A stretch of DNA of 64,000 nt from Arthrobacter sp. MAHUQ-56 (GTDB lineage Bacteria > Actinomycetota > Actinomycetes > Actinomycetales > Micrococcaceae). This document shows positions 1-7,937 of the stretch, one piece after another; the stretch's first letter is position 1, and every line of letters begins with the position of its first letter. The notes beneath the pieces were generated by a model. That model did not search any database. It was not told the origin of the DNA and saw only the letters and a program-made list of their open reading frames with translations. The position numbers and the translations under genes are program-made. The stretch is taken from the NCBI RefSeq assembly GCF_019710585.1, contig NZ_JAIFZQ010000004.1, positions 186,001 to 250,000 on the forward strand, read 5' to 3'.

Positions 1-116
1 GTGGAGCCGGTGGAGTCAACGACGTCGATGCGGGGAATCCCCGCAGCCGAGAGGAAGCGCTCGTCGGCCAGGTCACTTCTGTCCAGGGGGGTGCCCGGTG
101 CGTGTGCGTCGTCCAT
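1..116 (-). CDS. birA: Biotin--[acetyl-CoA-carboxylase] ligase, N-terminal 38 codons (partial)
   Basis: Reading the minus strand from an ATG at 116 gives an open frame that runs off the window edge. It ends in DVVDSTGS followed by the first two bases of a Thr/Ser-type codon, matching the (T)xSTN segment that opens the biotin protein ligase catalytic domain. There is no room for an N-terminal HTH, so this is probably the short actinobacterial ligase without a repressor domain. The enzyme biotinylates the carrier lysine of acyl-CoA carboxylases, which fits the accD-accE and accA3 genes nearby. TAGGAT lies exactly 6 nt upstream of the ATG with no Shine-Dalgarno, suggesting a leaderless transcript. 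Only the first tenth of the protein is visible, so the identity rests on the motif and the neighbourhood. Confidence 0.72.
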   Translation of the reverse strand, partial: MDDAHAPGTPLDRSDLADERFLSAAGIPRIDVVDSTGS

Positions 117-122
117 AGCTAA

Positions 123-128
123 ATCCTA
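123..128 (-). promoter_or_regulatory. -10 box of birA (leaderless)
   Basis: TAGGAT on the minus strand, 6 nt before the ATG at 116. It fits TAnnnT and leaves no space for a ribosome binding site. Confidence 0.5.
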
Positions 129-172
129 CCGAGCCAAATCCCGCCAGGCGCCGTACAGCCCGGGCGCAGGCG

Positions 173-1060
173 CTAGAGGAAGATGTCCGGAACCAGCTGG
201 TCCTCCGGTGCCCCAAGACTGTAGGGGCGGAAGTCCGCCACTCCTGCCGCCGCCAGGACCTGCTCGTCCGTGTAGAAGTTTCCGGTAGCGGCGGCGCCGG
301 CATGGAGGTTGCCTCCGGTCAGGACCGCGTGGGCGGCGTCGGCCATGATCTGCGGCCCGCGGGCAGCCAGTACCATCGTGTCGCCGTGGGGCATGTTCCG
401 GATGGCTGCGGTGTCGATCAGGGTGCACGGCCACAGCGAATTGACCCTGATGCCGTCCTCTTTCAGTTCCTCGGCCAGTCCCAGCGTCGTCAGGCTCATC
501 CCGTATTTCGCCATGGTGTAGGCAAGGTGCTTCCCTGCCCAGTGGGGATCGAGGTTAAGCGGCGGCGAGAGCGTCAGGATGTGCGGCTGCGCCGAGGCGC
601 GCAGGGCGGGCAGCGCCAGCTTGGACAGCAGGAAGGTACCGCGCACATTGATGTCCTGCATCAGGTCGTACTTTTTCATGTCCACGTTGTCCGTGGTGGA
701 CAGGTCAATGGCGGAGGCGTTGTTGATGACGATGTCGACGCCGCCGAAGCGCTCCACAGCCGCCGCCACAGCCCCTGCCACATCCTCGTCCCGGCGGACG
801 TCGCCCACCAGCGGCAATGCCTGGCCGCCTGCCTGCACCAGTTCCTCCGCGGCAGTGAAGACCGTGCCCGCCAGCTTGGGGTGGGGTTCCCCGGTCTTGG
901 CCAGGAGCACGATGTTGGCCCCGTCCCGGGCAGCCCTCCTGGCTATGGCAAGGCCTATGCCGCGGCTTCCGCCGGAGATCAGGAGCGTACGTCCGGCGAG
1001 GGTGCCGGAGGCCTGGTACGGGCTGCCGGAAGCGGGCAAAGCCTCATCGCTTGAAGTCAT
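173..1060 (-). CDS. SDR-family NAD(P)-dependent oxidoreductase (HSDL2-like)
   Basis: A 295-aa short-chain dehydrogenase. The N-terminal Rossmann motif SGGSRGIG, the NNAS motif and the catalytic YTMAK (YxxxK) are all present. The overall pattern, including SPPLNL before the active-site Tyr, resembles the HSDL2-type SDRs often found with fatty-acid genes. The substrate is unknown. The start is placed at the ATG at 1060 because TACAGT lies exactly 6 nt upstream (leaderless layout) and the longer open frame upstream shows no SDR homology. It is transcribed divergently from accD. A GTTAC-N6-GTAAC inverted repeat sits over the expected -35 region. Confidence 0.82.
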   Translation of the reverse strand: MTSSDEALPASGSPYQASGTLAGRTLLISGGSRGIGLAIARRAARDGANIVLLAKTGEPHPKLAGTVFTAAEELVQAGGQALPLVGDVRRDEDVAGAVAAAVERFGGVDIVINNASAIDLSTTDNVDMKKYDLMQDINVRGTFLLSKLALPALRASAQPHILTLSPPLNLDPHWAGKHLAYTMAKYGMSLTTLGLAEELKEDGIRVNSLWPCTLIDTAAIRNMPHGDTMVLAARGPQIMADAAHAVLTGGNLHAGAAATGNFYTDEQVLAAAGVADFRPYSLGAPEDQLVPDIFL

Positions 1061-1066
1061 GGAAAC

Positions 1067-1072
1067 ACTGTA
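1067..1072 (-). promoter_or_regulatory. -10 box of the SDR gene (leaderless)
   Basis: TACAGT on the minus strand, 6 nt before the ATG at 1060. Confidence 0.5.
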
Positions 1073-1082
1073 ACCCAGGCAA

Positions 1083-1098
1083 GTTACCGGTGAGTAAC
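1083..1098. promoter_or_regulatory. Inverted repeat GTTAC-N6-GTAAC, candidate operator
   Basis: GTTACCGGTGAGTAAC is an inverted repeat with 5-bp arms. It lies 11 bp upstream of the SDR -10 box, overlapping the expected -35 position. The 14-bp core TTAC...GTAA resembles the perfect palindrome at 34845-34858. Confidence 0.4.
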
Positions 1099-1130
1099 AT
1101 TGCGTGCGGGGTGCCGGATCGACAGAAAAT

Positions 1131-1145
1131 TGTAGGTTCCCTACA
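1131..1145. promoter_or_regulatory. Palindrome TGTAGGTTCCCTACA upstream of accD
   Basis: Six-bp arms TGTAGG/CCTACA around TTC. A near-identical element (13 of 15 bases) lies upstream of accA3 at 11141-11155. Its left arm contains an extended -10-like TGTAGGTT. Candidate shared operator for the two carboxylase transcription units. Confidence 0.5.
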
Positions 1146-1274
1146 GCTGTGGGTGCCCAAACCGTCACTAGACTTGCCACCAGGGTTCGTCTTTTGTGTG
1201 GATGCTACTTAATCTCCGCAGCGCCGGGCCCGCCAGCGAACAGAACCAATCTGCAACAGAGCCGGAGACACTTG

Positions 1275-2858
1275 ATGAGCCACGATCTGACAACGACAGC
1301 GGGAAAGATCGCCGATTTCCGCGACCGCCAGGCGCGTGCAGAACAGCCCTCCGGCCCCGAGGCCATCGAAAAGCAGCATGCCCGCGGCAAAAACACGGCC
1401 CGCGAGCGCATCGAACTCCTGCTCGACGAAGACTCGTTCGTCGAATTCGACGCCCTGGCCGTGCACCGCTCCACAGCCTTCGGCATGGAAAAGAAGAAGC
1501 CGCTCGGCGATGGCCTGGTGTCCGGCTACGGCACGGTGGATGGCCGCCTGGTGGCGGTCTACAGCCAGGACTTCACGGTGTACGGCGGATCGCTGAGCCA
1601 GGTCAACGGCGAAAAAATCGTCAAGGTGCAGGAGTTCGCACTGCGCAACGGCTGCCCCGTGGTCGGCATCCTGGACGGCGGCGGCGCCCGCATCCAGGAA
1701 GGCGTTGCCTCGCTGGCCATGTTCGCGGACATCTTCCGCAACAACGTCCACGCCAGCGGCGTGGTACCGCAGATCTCACTCATCATGGGCCCCTCCGCGG
1801 GCGGCGCCGCCTACTCCCCCGCGCTCACCGACTACGTGGTGATGGTGGACAAGACCTCGCACATGTTCATCACTGGCCCCGACGTCATCAAGACCGTCAC
1901 GGGCGAAGACGTGGACATGGAAACCCTGGGCGGCGCCCGGCAGCACAACGCCACCACCGGCACGTCCACCTACCTGGCGTCCGACGAAACCGACGCCATC
2001 GAGTTCGTGCGCGAACTGCTGGATTTCCTGCCATCCAACAACCTGTCCGAGGCCCCCGTGCTGGGCCACCAGCAGGAGCTGGAAATCGACGACGACGACC
2101 TCGCCCTGGACGCGCTGGTGCCGGATTCCGCCAACCAGCCCTACGACATGCGCGCCGTCGTCGAGCAAATAGTGGACGACGGGCATTTCCTGGAGATGCA
2201 GGCCCTGTACGCCCCCAACGTGATGATCGGCTACGGCCGGGTGGAGGGCCACACGGTGGGCATCGTGGCCAACCAGCCCCTGCAGTTCGCCGGGACCCTG
2301 GACATCGCCGCCTCGGAAAAGGCAGCCCGCTTCGTGCGGCACTGCGACGCCTTCAACATCCCGATCATCACGCTCGTGGACGTTCCCGGCTTCCTGCCCG
2401 GCAAGGACCAGGAATTCCAGGGCATCATCCGCCGCGGCGCCAAACTCCTCTACGCCTACGCCGAAGCCACCGTCCCCAAGCTCACCGTCATCACCCGCAA
2501 GGCCTACGGCGGGGCGTACATCGTGATGGGCTCCAAGAAGCTCGGCGCCGACCTGAACCTGGCCTGGCCCACGGCCCAGGTCGGCGTGATGGGCGCCCAG
2601 GGCGCCGTCAACATCCTCTACCGCCGCGACCTCGCTGCGGTCGCCAAGGACGGCGGGGACGTCGAGGCCCGGCGCGCCGAAGTCATCCGGCAGTACGAGG
2701 AAGAGCTCCTGAACCCCTACCAGGCGGCCGAACTCGGCTACGTGGACGCCGTGATCGCCCCCTCCGATACCCGCATCCAGATCATCAAGGGACTGCGGGC
2801 ACTGCGCGACAAGCGCGCCAGCCTGCCCGCCAAGAAGCACGGGAACATCCCGCTGTGA
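1275..2858 (+). CDS. accD: Acyl-CoA carboxylase beta (carboxyltransferase) subunit
   Basis: A 527-aa biotin-dependent carboxyltransferase of the PccB/AccD type. It transfers CO2 from carboxybiotin to acetyl- or propionyl-CoA to give malonyl- or methylmalonyl-CoA. Two crotonase-fold halves are visible: GGGARIQEG near residue 135 in the N-terminal half and [10 protein letters not shown] near 412 in the C-terminal half. The N-terminal [19 protein letters not shown] signature is typical. The start is the ATG at 1275, with a GGAG 7 nt upstream; earlier in-frame codons lie in the promoter region. The stop overlaps the accE start (GTGA), so the two are translationally coupled. Whether it prefers acetyl- or propionyl-CoA cannot be read from sequence alone. 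Confidence 0.93.
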   Translation: MSHDLTTTAGKIADFRDRQARAEQPSGPEAIEKQHARGKNTARERIELLLDEDSFVEFDALAVHRSTAFGMEKKKPLGDGLVSGYGTVDGRLVAVYSQDFTVYGGSLSQVNGEKIVKVQEFALRNGCPVVGILDGGGARIQEGVASLAMFADIFRNNVHASGVVPQISLIMGPSAGGAAYSPALTDYVVMVDKTSHMFITGPDVIKTVTGEDVDMETLGGARQHNATTGTSTYLASDETDAIEFVRELLDFLPSNNLSEAPVLGHQQELEIDDDDLALDALVPDSANQPYDMRAVVEQIVDDGHFLEMQALYAPNVMIGYGRVEGHTVGIVANQPLQFAGTLDIAASEKAARFVRHCDAFNIPIITLVDVPGFLPGKDQEFQGIIRRGAKLLYAYAEATVPKLTVITRKAYGGAYIVMGSKKLGADLNLAWPTAQVGVMGAQGAVNILYRRDLAAVAKDGGDVEARRAEVIRQYEEELLNPYQAAELGYVDAVIAPSDTRIQIIKGLRALRDKRASLPAKKHGNIPL

Positions 2859-3112
2859 CCGCGGCACACGGGCACGAATCCAGCGCGGCGGCCGCCGAAG
2901 CCCCGGAAGCCCAGGCCGCTCCCCTGCTCTCGGTTGTCAAAGGGCAGCCGAACGCCGAGGAACTCGCCGCCCTGACCGCCGTCGTCCTTTCCCTCGGCGT
3001 CCCTGCCCCCGCCAAGGCAGGCGCCCCGAGCGTCCGGCACTGGGTGCGCAGGCAACAGCTGCGTCTCGCCCCCACGCCGGGGCCGGGAGCCTGGAAGCGC
3101 AGCGGCCGGTAA
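2855..3112 (+). CDS. accE: Acyl-CoA carboxylase epsilon subunit
   Basis: An 85-aa protein starting at GTG 2855, overlapping the accD stop by 4 bases. It has an Ala-rich N-terminus, then [17 protein letters not shown], and a C-terminal basic/aromatic stretch with W residues. This matches the small AccE epsilon subunits of actinobacterial carboxylases (K-G-x-P-x-x-E-E-x-A-A-L). In this family epsilon binds the beta core and stabilises or activates the holoenzyme. Position directly after accD is the usual one. Confidence 0.85.
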   Translation: MTAAHGHESSAAAAEAPEAQAAPLLSVVKGQPNAEELAALTAVVLSLGVPAPAKAGAPSVRHWVRRQQLRLAPTPGPGAWKRSGR

Positions 3113-3139
3113 TCCCCACCCACCGCCGGCCTGCCGGGT

Positions 3140-3145
3140 TAGGCT
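3140..3145 (+). promoter_or_regulatory. -10 box of the DUF885 gene (leaderless)
   Basis: TAGGCT exactly 6 nt before the GTG at 3152, with no Shine-Dalgarno. Confidence 0.5.
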
Positions 3146-3151
3146 CGGGGG

Positions 3152-4837
3152 GTGACTATCGAGACTGCACCCGCTTCCCGTCCGCACACCCGGATTGACG
3201 CCGTCGCGGACGCGTATACCGACACCCTGATCCGGCTCAACCCAACCCTGGCCACCACCCTTGGCCTGCCCGGGCACGAGACGGAATACCAGGACTTCTC
3301 CCCTGCCGGCATCGCCGGGTTCGCTGAGGCCGCACGGGATGCCCTGGCCGCGCTGGAGGGCCTGGAGCCGGAGGATGACGTGGACGCCGTCACGCTCGAC
3401 GCGATGCGGGAACGCCTCGGCCTGCAGCTGCTGATCCACGCCTCCGGATGGGAATACGCGGAGCTGAACAACATCGCCTCGCCCGCCCAGGACATCCGCG
3501 CCATCTTCGACCTCATGCCCACCGCCACCGAACGGGACTGGGAGCACATCGCCGGCCGCGCGCAGAACGTTCCCGCGGCACTGGACGGCTACAGGGAATC
3601 TCTGCGCATGGCCCGCGACGCCGGCAAGGTAGCCGCAGCACGCCAGGTGCGGATTGTCATTGAACAGGTCGCCAAGTACGCGGCGCCGGACGGCTTCTTC
3701 GCCAAACTCGCGGCAGGGGCCGCCACCGCTGCCGGGCCGTTGCCCGCCGCGCTGCAGGACAGGCTCGACGCCGGCGCCGGCGCCGCCCGCGACGCTTACA
3801 CGCGGCTGGCGGAGTTCCTCCGCACCGAACTGCTGCCCGCCGCGCCGGAAAAAGATGCGGTCGGCAAGGCCCGCTACGCCCTGGCGTCCCGCTCCTTCCT
3901 GGGCGCCGAGGTGGACCTGGAGGAAACGTATGCCTGGGGCGTGCAGGAACTGGACCGGCTGATCGCGGAACAGGAACAGGTGGCCGCCACGATCAACGCC
4001 GGCGCCACCATCGCCGAAGCCAAGGAGATCCTGGACAACGATCCGGCCCGTCAGCTCAAAGGCACCGACGCCCTGCGCACCTGGATGCAGGAACTCTCCG
4101 ACAGGGCCATCGCGGAGCTGGCAGGGGTTCACTTCGACATCCCCGACGTGATGAAGAAACTCGAATGCCGGATCGCCCCCACGGACGAGGGCGGCATCTA
4201 CTACACGGGCCCGTCCGAGGACTTCAGCCGGCCCGGGCGCATGTGGTGGTCCGTCCCCGCCGGCGAGGACACGTTCACCACCTGGGCCGAAACCACCACC
4301 GTGTACCACGAAGGCGTCCCGGGCCACCACCTGCAAATAGCCACCGCCACCTACCGGCGCGAGCTGCTGAACAAGTGGCGGCGGAACGTGTGCTGGACCT
4401 CCGGCCACGGCGAAGGGTGGGCACTCTACGCAGAGAAGCTGATGCAGGAACTGGGCTACCTCAAGGACCCCGGCGACCACATGGGCATGCTGGACATGCA
4501 GCGCATGCGCGCCGCGCGCGTGGTCTTCGACATCGGCGTCCACCTCGAACTCGACATGCCGGAACGGTGGGGCTCCGGCACGTGGACCGCCGACAAGGGC
4601 TACGCGTTCCTCCAGCAGAACCTTCCCATCAGCGAAGGCCAGCTCAACTTCGAATTCATCCGCTACCTCGGCTGGCCCGGCCAGGCCCCCTCCTACAAGG
4701 TCGGCCAGCGCCTCTGGGAACAGATCCGCGCCGAACTCGAGGCACGGCCAGGGTTCGACCTCAAGGAGTTCCACACCAAGGCCCTTAACATCGGCTCCGT
4801 GGGACTCGACACCCTGCGCCGGGCGCTCCTTGGGTAG
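3152..4837 (+). CDS. DUF885-family putative metallopeptidase
   Basis: A 561-aa cytoplasmic protein of the DUF885 family with no signal peptide. A VYHEGVPGHHLQ segment at about residues 386-397 carries the HExxxGHH pattern of this family. It is thought to be a zinc-binding site related to gluzincin peptidases. A second conserved stretch, SGHGEGWALYAE, follows, which would supply the glutamate ligand region. Substrate unknown; some family members act on peptides or lipoprotein-like substrates. It has its own leaderless promoter and is not part of the acc operon, although it follows accE by 39 bp. Confidence 0.8.
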   Translation: MTIETAPASRPHTRIDAVADAYTDTLIRLNPTLATTLGLPGHETEYQDFSPAGIAGFAEAARDALAALEGLEPEDDVDAVTLDAMRERLGLQLLIHASGWEYAELNNIASPAQDIRAIFDLMPTATERDWEHIAGRAQNVPAALDGYRESLRMARDAGKVAAARQVRIVIEQVAKYAAPDGFFAKLAAGAATAAGPLPAALQDRLDAGAGAARDAYTRLAEFLRTELLPAAPEKDAVGKARYALASRSFLGAEVDLEETYAWGVQELDRLIAEQEQVAATINAGATIAEAKEILDNDPARQLKGTDALRTWMQELSDRAIAELAGVHFDIPDVMKKLECRIAPTDEGGIYYTGPSEDFSRPGRMWWSVPAGEDTFTTWAETTTVYHEGVPGHHLQIATATYRRELLNKWRRNVCWTSGHGEGWALYAEKLMQELGYLKDPGDHMGMLDMQRMRAARVVFDIGVHLELDMPERWGSGTWTADKGYAFLQQNLPISEGQLNFEFIRYLGWPGQAPSYKVGQRLWEQIRAELEARPGFDLKEFHTKALNIGSVGLDTLRRALLG

Positions 4838-4994
4838 CGCGCCCTGCTCCGCGAGACATTAAGCACATCCATGCCGGGAATAAGTAACAAACCGGGCTGC
4901 AAGCCCTGATTTTACGGGGCTTGCCAGCTCCGGCGGCATTTTGTCCTGCGTAATATTTCTCAATGTTCTTTCGACGTGGTATGCGCATGCCGTC

Positions 4995-5000
4995 TAGCTT
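4995..5000 (+). promoter_or_regulatory. -10 box of the SLC1-type symporter gene (leaderless)
   Basis: TAGCTT exactly 6 nt before the GTG at 5007. The upstream 4950-4975 stretch is unusually AT-rich and contains TTCGAC as a possible -35. Confidence 0.45.
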
Positions 5001-5006
5001 GTTCTG

Positions 5007-6446
5007 GTGAGCACTTCTACCAGCAACCCCGCATCCTCCGGGAAGACCGCATTCCAGCTGCCCAAGTGGGCCGGCTCGTTCGGCTTCCAGATCATCGCCG
5101 CCCTCATCGTGGGCCTGGGGCTTGGCCTGCTGGCCAAGTACACCGGCAGCACCAAGGCCAACCCGAACGGCCTCGGCGCGACGCTGCAGACCATCGGCTC
5201 CAGCTACGTCTCCCTGCTGCAGACCGCCGTCGTTCCCCTGATTTTCACGGCCGTCGTCAGCTCCATCTCCAACCTCCGCCAGGTGTCCAACGCCGCAAGG
5301 CTGGCGTGGAACACGCTCCTCTGGTTCGCCATCACGTCCCTGATCGCCGTGCTGATCGGCATCGGCCTGGGCGTCCTGCTGCAGCCCGGCGCCAACACCG
5401 GGATCACCGGCGAGGCCAAGTACTCCGGCAAGTCCGGTGACTGGTGGTCCTTCCTGGTCGGCCTGTTCCCCAAGAACTTCCTCGGCCTGGGTGCCAGTTC
5501 CACCGTTGCCGAATCCGGCGCCGTCACCACCTCCGTCAGCTTCAACGTCCTCCAGATCCTGGTCATCGCCATTGCAGTGGGCGTCGCCGCCCTGAAGGTG
5601 GGCAAGGCCGCAGAGCCCTTCCTCAAGCTCAACGCCTCTGCCCTGGCCGTCATCCAGAAGGTCCTCTGGTGGATCATCCGGATCGCGCCGCTGGGCACTG
5701 TCGGCCTCATCGGCAACGCCGTGGCCGTCTATGGCTGGGACACCATCGGTTCGCTCGGCAAGTTCACTGTTGCCATTTACATCGGCCTGGCCCTGGTGCT
5801 CTTCGCGGTCTACCCCGTCCTGGTCCGCAGCCACGGCCTGTCCATCAAGCAGTACTTCTCCGGCGTGTGGCCCGCCGTCCAGCTGGCCTTCGTCTCCCGC
5901 TCCTCGGTGGGAACCCTTCCGCTGACCCAGCGGGTCACCGAGCGCAGCCTGGGCGTCCCCCGCGCCTATGCATCCTTCGCCGTCCCGCTGGGCGCCACCA
6001 CCAAGATGGACGGCTGCGCCGCCATCTACCCCGCCGTATCGGCGATCTTCGTGGCCCAGTTCTTCGGCATCCAGCTCGACTTCAGCCAGTACCTGCTGAT
6101 TGCCCTGGTCTCCGTGCTGGGCTCCGCGGCAACCGCCGGAACCACCGGCGCCGTCGTCATGCTCACGCTGACGCTCTCCACTCTGGGCCTGCCGCTGGCC
6201 GGTGTCGGCCTCCTGCTGGCCATCGACCCCATCCTGGATATGGGCCGTACCGCCGTCAACGTGGCAGGCCAGGCCCTGGTCCCCACCATCGTGGCAAAGC
6301 GCCAGGGCATCCTGGACGAGTCGCTCTACAACGCGCCCCGCAACGGCACCCCCTTCGTTGAAGAGGACGCAGCCAATGGCAGCACCGCCACGGACGGAAA
6401 CAGCGCCGACACCGCATCCCGCGAACTGCAGGATGCCAAGGCCTAG
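5007..6446 (+). CDS. Dicarboxylate/amino acid:cation symporter (SLC1/DAACS family)
   Basis: A 479-aa membrane protein with about eight TM segments, importing C4-dicarboxylates or acidic amino acids with Na+ or H+. Family hallmarks are present. The serine-rich re-entrant loop reads SRSSVGTLPLTQR. The TM7 motif TKMDGCAAIYPAVSA replaces the usual NMDGTA. The TM8 stretch DMGRTAVNVAG keeps the substrate-coordinating Arg and Asn. The C-terminus is an acidic, polar cytoplasmic tail. The start is GTG 5007, supported by the -10 hexamer 6 nt upstream. It is separated from the convergent secreted-protein gene by a strong hairpin. The exact substrate (glutamate, aspartate or succinate) is not determinable. 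Confidence 0.87.
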   Translation: MSTSTSNPASSGKTAFQLPKWAGSFGFQIIAALIVGLGLGLLAKYTGSTKANPNGLGATLQTIGSSYVSLLQTAVVPLIFTAVVSSISNLRQVSNAARLAWNTLLWFAITSLIAVLIGIGLGVLLQPGANTGITGEAKYSGKSGDWWSFLVGLFPKNFLGLGASSTVAESGAVTTSVSFNVLQILVIAIAVGVAALKVGKAAEPFLKLNASALAVIQKVLWWIIRIAPLGTVGLIGNAVAVYGWDTIGSLGKFTVAIYIGLALVLFAVYPVLVRSHGLSIKQYFSGVWPAVQLAFVSRSSVGTLPLTQRVTERSLGVPRAYASFAVPLGATTKMDGCAAIYPAVSAIFVAQFFGIQLDFSQYLLIALVSVLGSAATAGTTGAVVMLTLTLSTLGLPLAGVGLLLAIDPILDMGRTAVNVAGQALVPTIVAKRQGILDESLYNAPRNGTPFVEEDAANGSTATDGNSADTASRELQDAKA

Positions 6447-6475
6447 CCTCAACCGGTAACCGCAGGGTGCTCCGG

Positions 6476-6518
6476 GAAGTCCCCGGGAATCTGAACGCCT
6501 CAGATTCCCGGGGACTTC
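6476..6518. terminator. Bidirectional hairpin terminator, 19-bp perfect stem
   Basis: Arms 6476-6494 and 6500-6518 are perfectly complementary (19 bp) around a 5-nt loop. TTTG follows on the plus side. It lies between the convergent symporter and secreted-protein genes. Confidence 0.8.
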
Positions 6519-6524
6519 TTTGCC

Positions 6525-7082
6525 TTAACGCCCGCCGCCTCCGATGATGCCGTTCTGCACGGCCTTCGTGACGGCGTCGGCTTCAGCCTGGGTCAACTTC
6601 CCGTCCGCCACGGCCTTGTCCAGCCTGGTCTTGAGCTCAGCCGCATGCTCGGCCTGCTCCTCGGTGCGCAGTTCCTGCAGGGCTGCGGTCACCTTCGATT
6701 CGTCGATGCCCAGGGATTCGGCCAGCGATTTGGCCAGCACCGCCTCACGGGCGGCGGGGTCCGGCCTCTGGCCCTCCGCCGGGGGCGTGGTGGGCTTGTT
6801 GGCCTCACGGAAGGCCTTCAGCGCGTCGGTCACCTTGGCCTCATCGACGCCCAGCTTGGCTGCCAGCTCGGAAGCCTGTACGGGACCGTGGCCACCGCGG
6901 CCACCGTGCCGCCCCATGCCGTCCGGCGCGGTGTTGCCATCAGCCGGGGCGCTGGAACTCGTGGTCGGTGCCGGCGCAGGCGCCGTGGTGGTGGCCGATG
7001 CCATCCCGGCCACCCCGATCCCGCCTGCCAGTGCCAGCGCAGCCGCTGACAGGCCCAGGGTCATTTTCTTCGTGCGTGTCAT
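6525..7082 (-). CDS. Small secreted protein with two helical repeats, unknown function
   Basis: A 185-aa protein. Residues 1-30 form a Sec signal peptide: a basic MTRTKK start, a hydrophobic core, and a likely cleavage after MASA. A Pro/Thr/Ala linker and a Gly/His-rich GRHGGRGGHG patch follow. Two similar helical units then read ELAAKLGVDEAKVTDAL (about 71-87) and SLAESLGIDESKVTAAL (about 119-135). The C-terminal part, LTQAEADAVTKAVQNG, resembles the repeats seen in DUF2680/YckD-like secreted proteins. I chose the ATG at 7082 because it directly precedes the signal peptide and has GAGGAG upstream. It is transcribed divergently from the TetR gene. Function unknown; the His/Gly patch could bind metal, but that is inference. 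Confidence 0.72.
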   Translation of the reverse strand: MTRTKKMTLGLSAAALALAGGIGVAGMASATTTAPAPAPTTSSSAPADGNTAPDGMGRHGGRGGHGPVQASELAAKLGVDEAKVTDALKAFREANKPTTPPAEGQRPDPAAREAVLAKSLAESLGIDESKVTAALQELRTEEQAEHAAELKTRLDKAVADGKLTQAEADAVTKAVQNGIIGGGGR

Positions 7083-7218
7083 CTTCGTTGTCTCCTCGAT
7101 GGGCCGTCGCTTGACGGCGGATGGTCTGCCTCTTTCGAGACACCTCCAGCATCGGCGGCCAGCTTCTGGAGAGCCTGTTGGGAACCTTTCGTTCTGCTGT
7201 GAATCTAAGTTGCCCTGA

Positions 7219-7232
7219 GTGCAAAGTTGCAC
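7219..7232. promoter_or_regulatory. Palindromic TetR operator candidate in the tetR-mmpL promoter
   Basis: GTGCAA-AG-TTGCAC is a perfect 6-bp inverted repeat with a 2-bp centre. It lies between a -35-like TTGCCC (7210-7215) and the -10 TAGTGT (7234-7239), which are 18 bp apart. A repressor bound here would block polymerase, as expected for autoregulation by the adjacent TetR protein. Confidence 0.55.
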
Positions 7233-7233
7233 G

Positions 7234-7239
7234 TAGTGT
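7234..7239 (+). promoter_or_regulatory. -10 box of the tetR-mmpL operon (leaderless)
   Basis: TAGTGT exactly 6 nt before the GTG at 7246. Confidence 0.5.
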
Positions 7240-7245
7240 AATTCC

Positions 7246-7920
7246 GTGACTTCCGCGACTTCACCCGGCGACAGCGGACCTGCCGCACCCTCCCGCCGCG
7301 AGCTCAACAAGGCCGCCACCCGGCAAGCCATTACGGACGCTGCCCTCGGGCTCCTGCGCGCCAAGGGCCCGGGGAACTTCACCGTGGAGGACATCGCGGA
7401 CGCGGCAGGGATCTCGCGCCGCACCTTCTTCAACTACTTCGGCAGCACGGACGCCGCACTTGCCTCCATCGTGCACGGCTTCCTGGACAACGCCATCCAG
7501 CAACTGCGGCTTCGGCCCGCCGATGAGCCACTGCTCGAGTCAGCGCAGGCGGCCCTGACGGCCCTCGCCGACCCTCAAGCCGTGGCCCCCTTGGCGGAGC
7601 TGTTCACCCTTACCCAGCAGAGCCCGCTCATGCAGCACAGCGAGCTTGAGGCCTGGGACCACTGCAGGGCCCAGGTTTTCGACGTCGCGCGGGAGCGGCT
7701 GGGCGGCGGCGCTGAACAGGATGAGCTGTACGTCCACGCGCTGGCCGGCTCCATCATCTCCTGCGGCAAGGCTGCCATGGAGGTCTGGTTCAACCGGCGC
7801 GGGCCGGACCTGACGCCCTCCTCCCTGGCCGAGCTCCGCCAGCTGCTCATCGATTCCATGGCCCTGCTGGGCACCGGCTTCACCAACCCTGCATTCCTTT
7901 CCGCTTCCCGTTCCTCCTGA
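7246..7920 (+). CDS. TetR-family transcriptional regulator
   Basis: A 224-aa repressor. After a short disordered N-terminus, the HTH covers about residues 25-70, with FTVEDIADAAGISRRTFFNYFGS as the recognition region (read here as family pattern). The C-terminal ligand domain is unspecific. It is co-transcribed with the MMPL transporter 17 bp downstream, so it most likely controls that exporter and itself through the palindrome at 7219-7232. GTG 7246 is chosen because the -10 hexamer lies 6 nt upstream. Confidence 0.88.
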   Translation: MTSATSPGDSGPAAPSRRELNKAATRQAITDAALGLLRAKGPGNFTVEDIADAAGISRRTFFNYFGSTDAALASIVHGFLDNAIQQLRLRPADEPLLESAQAALTALADPQAVAPLAELFTLTQQSPLMQHSELEAWDHCRAQVFDVARERLGGGAEQDELYVHALAGSIISCGKAAMEVWFNRRGPDLTPSSLAELRQLLIDSMALLGTGFTNPAFLSASRSS

Positions 7921-7937
7921 TCAGATCGGCCCTGCGC

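Noticed and set aside
2738..4774. Open frame of 678 codons on the minus strand
   Set aside because: Antisense to the DUF885 gene and accE; no domain, low-complexity mirror composition.
4785..6452. Open frame of 555 codons on the minus strand
   Set aside because: Antisense to the SLC1 symporter; Gly/Asp/Gln-rich with no domain.
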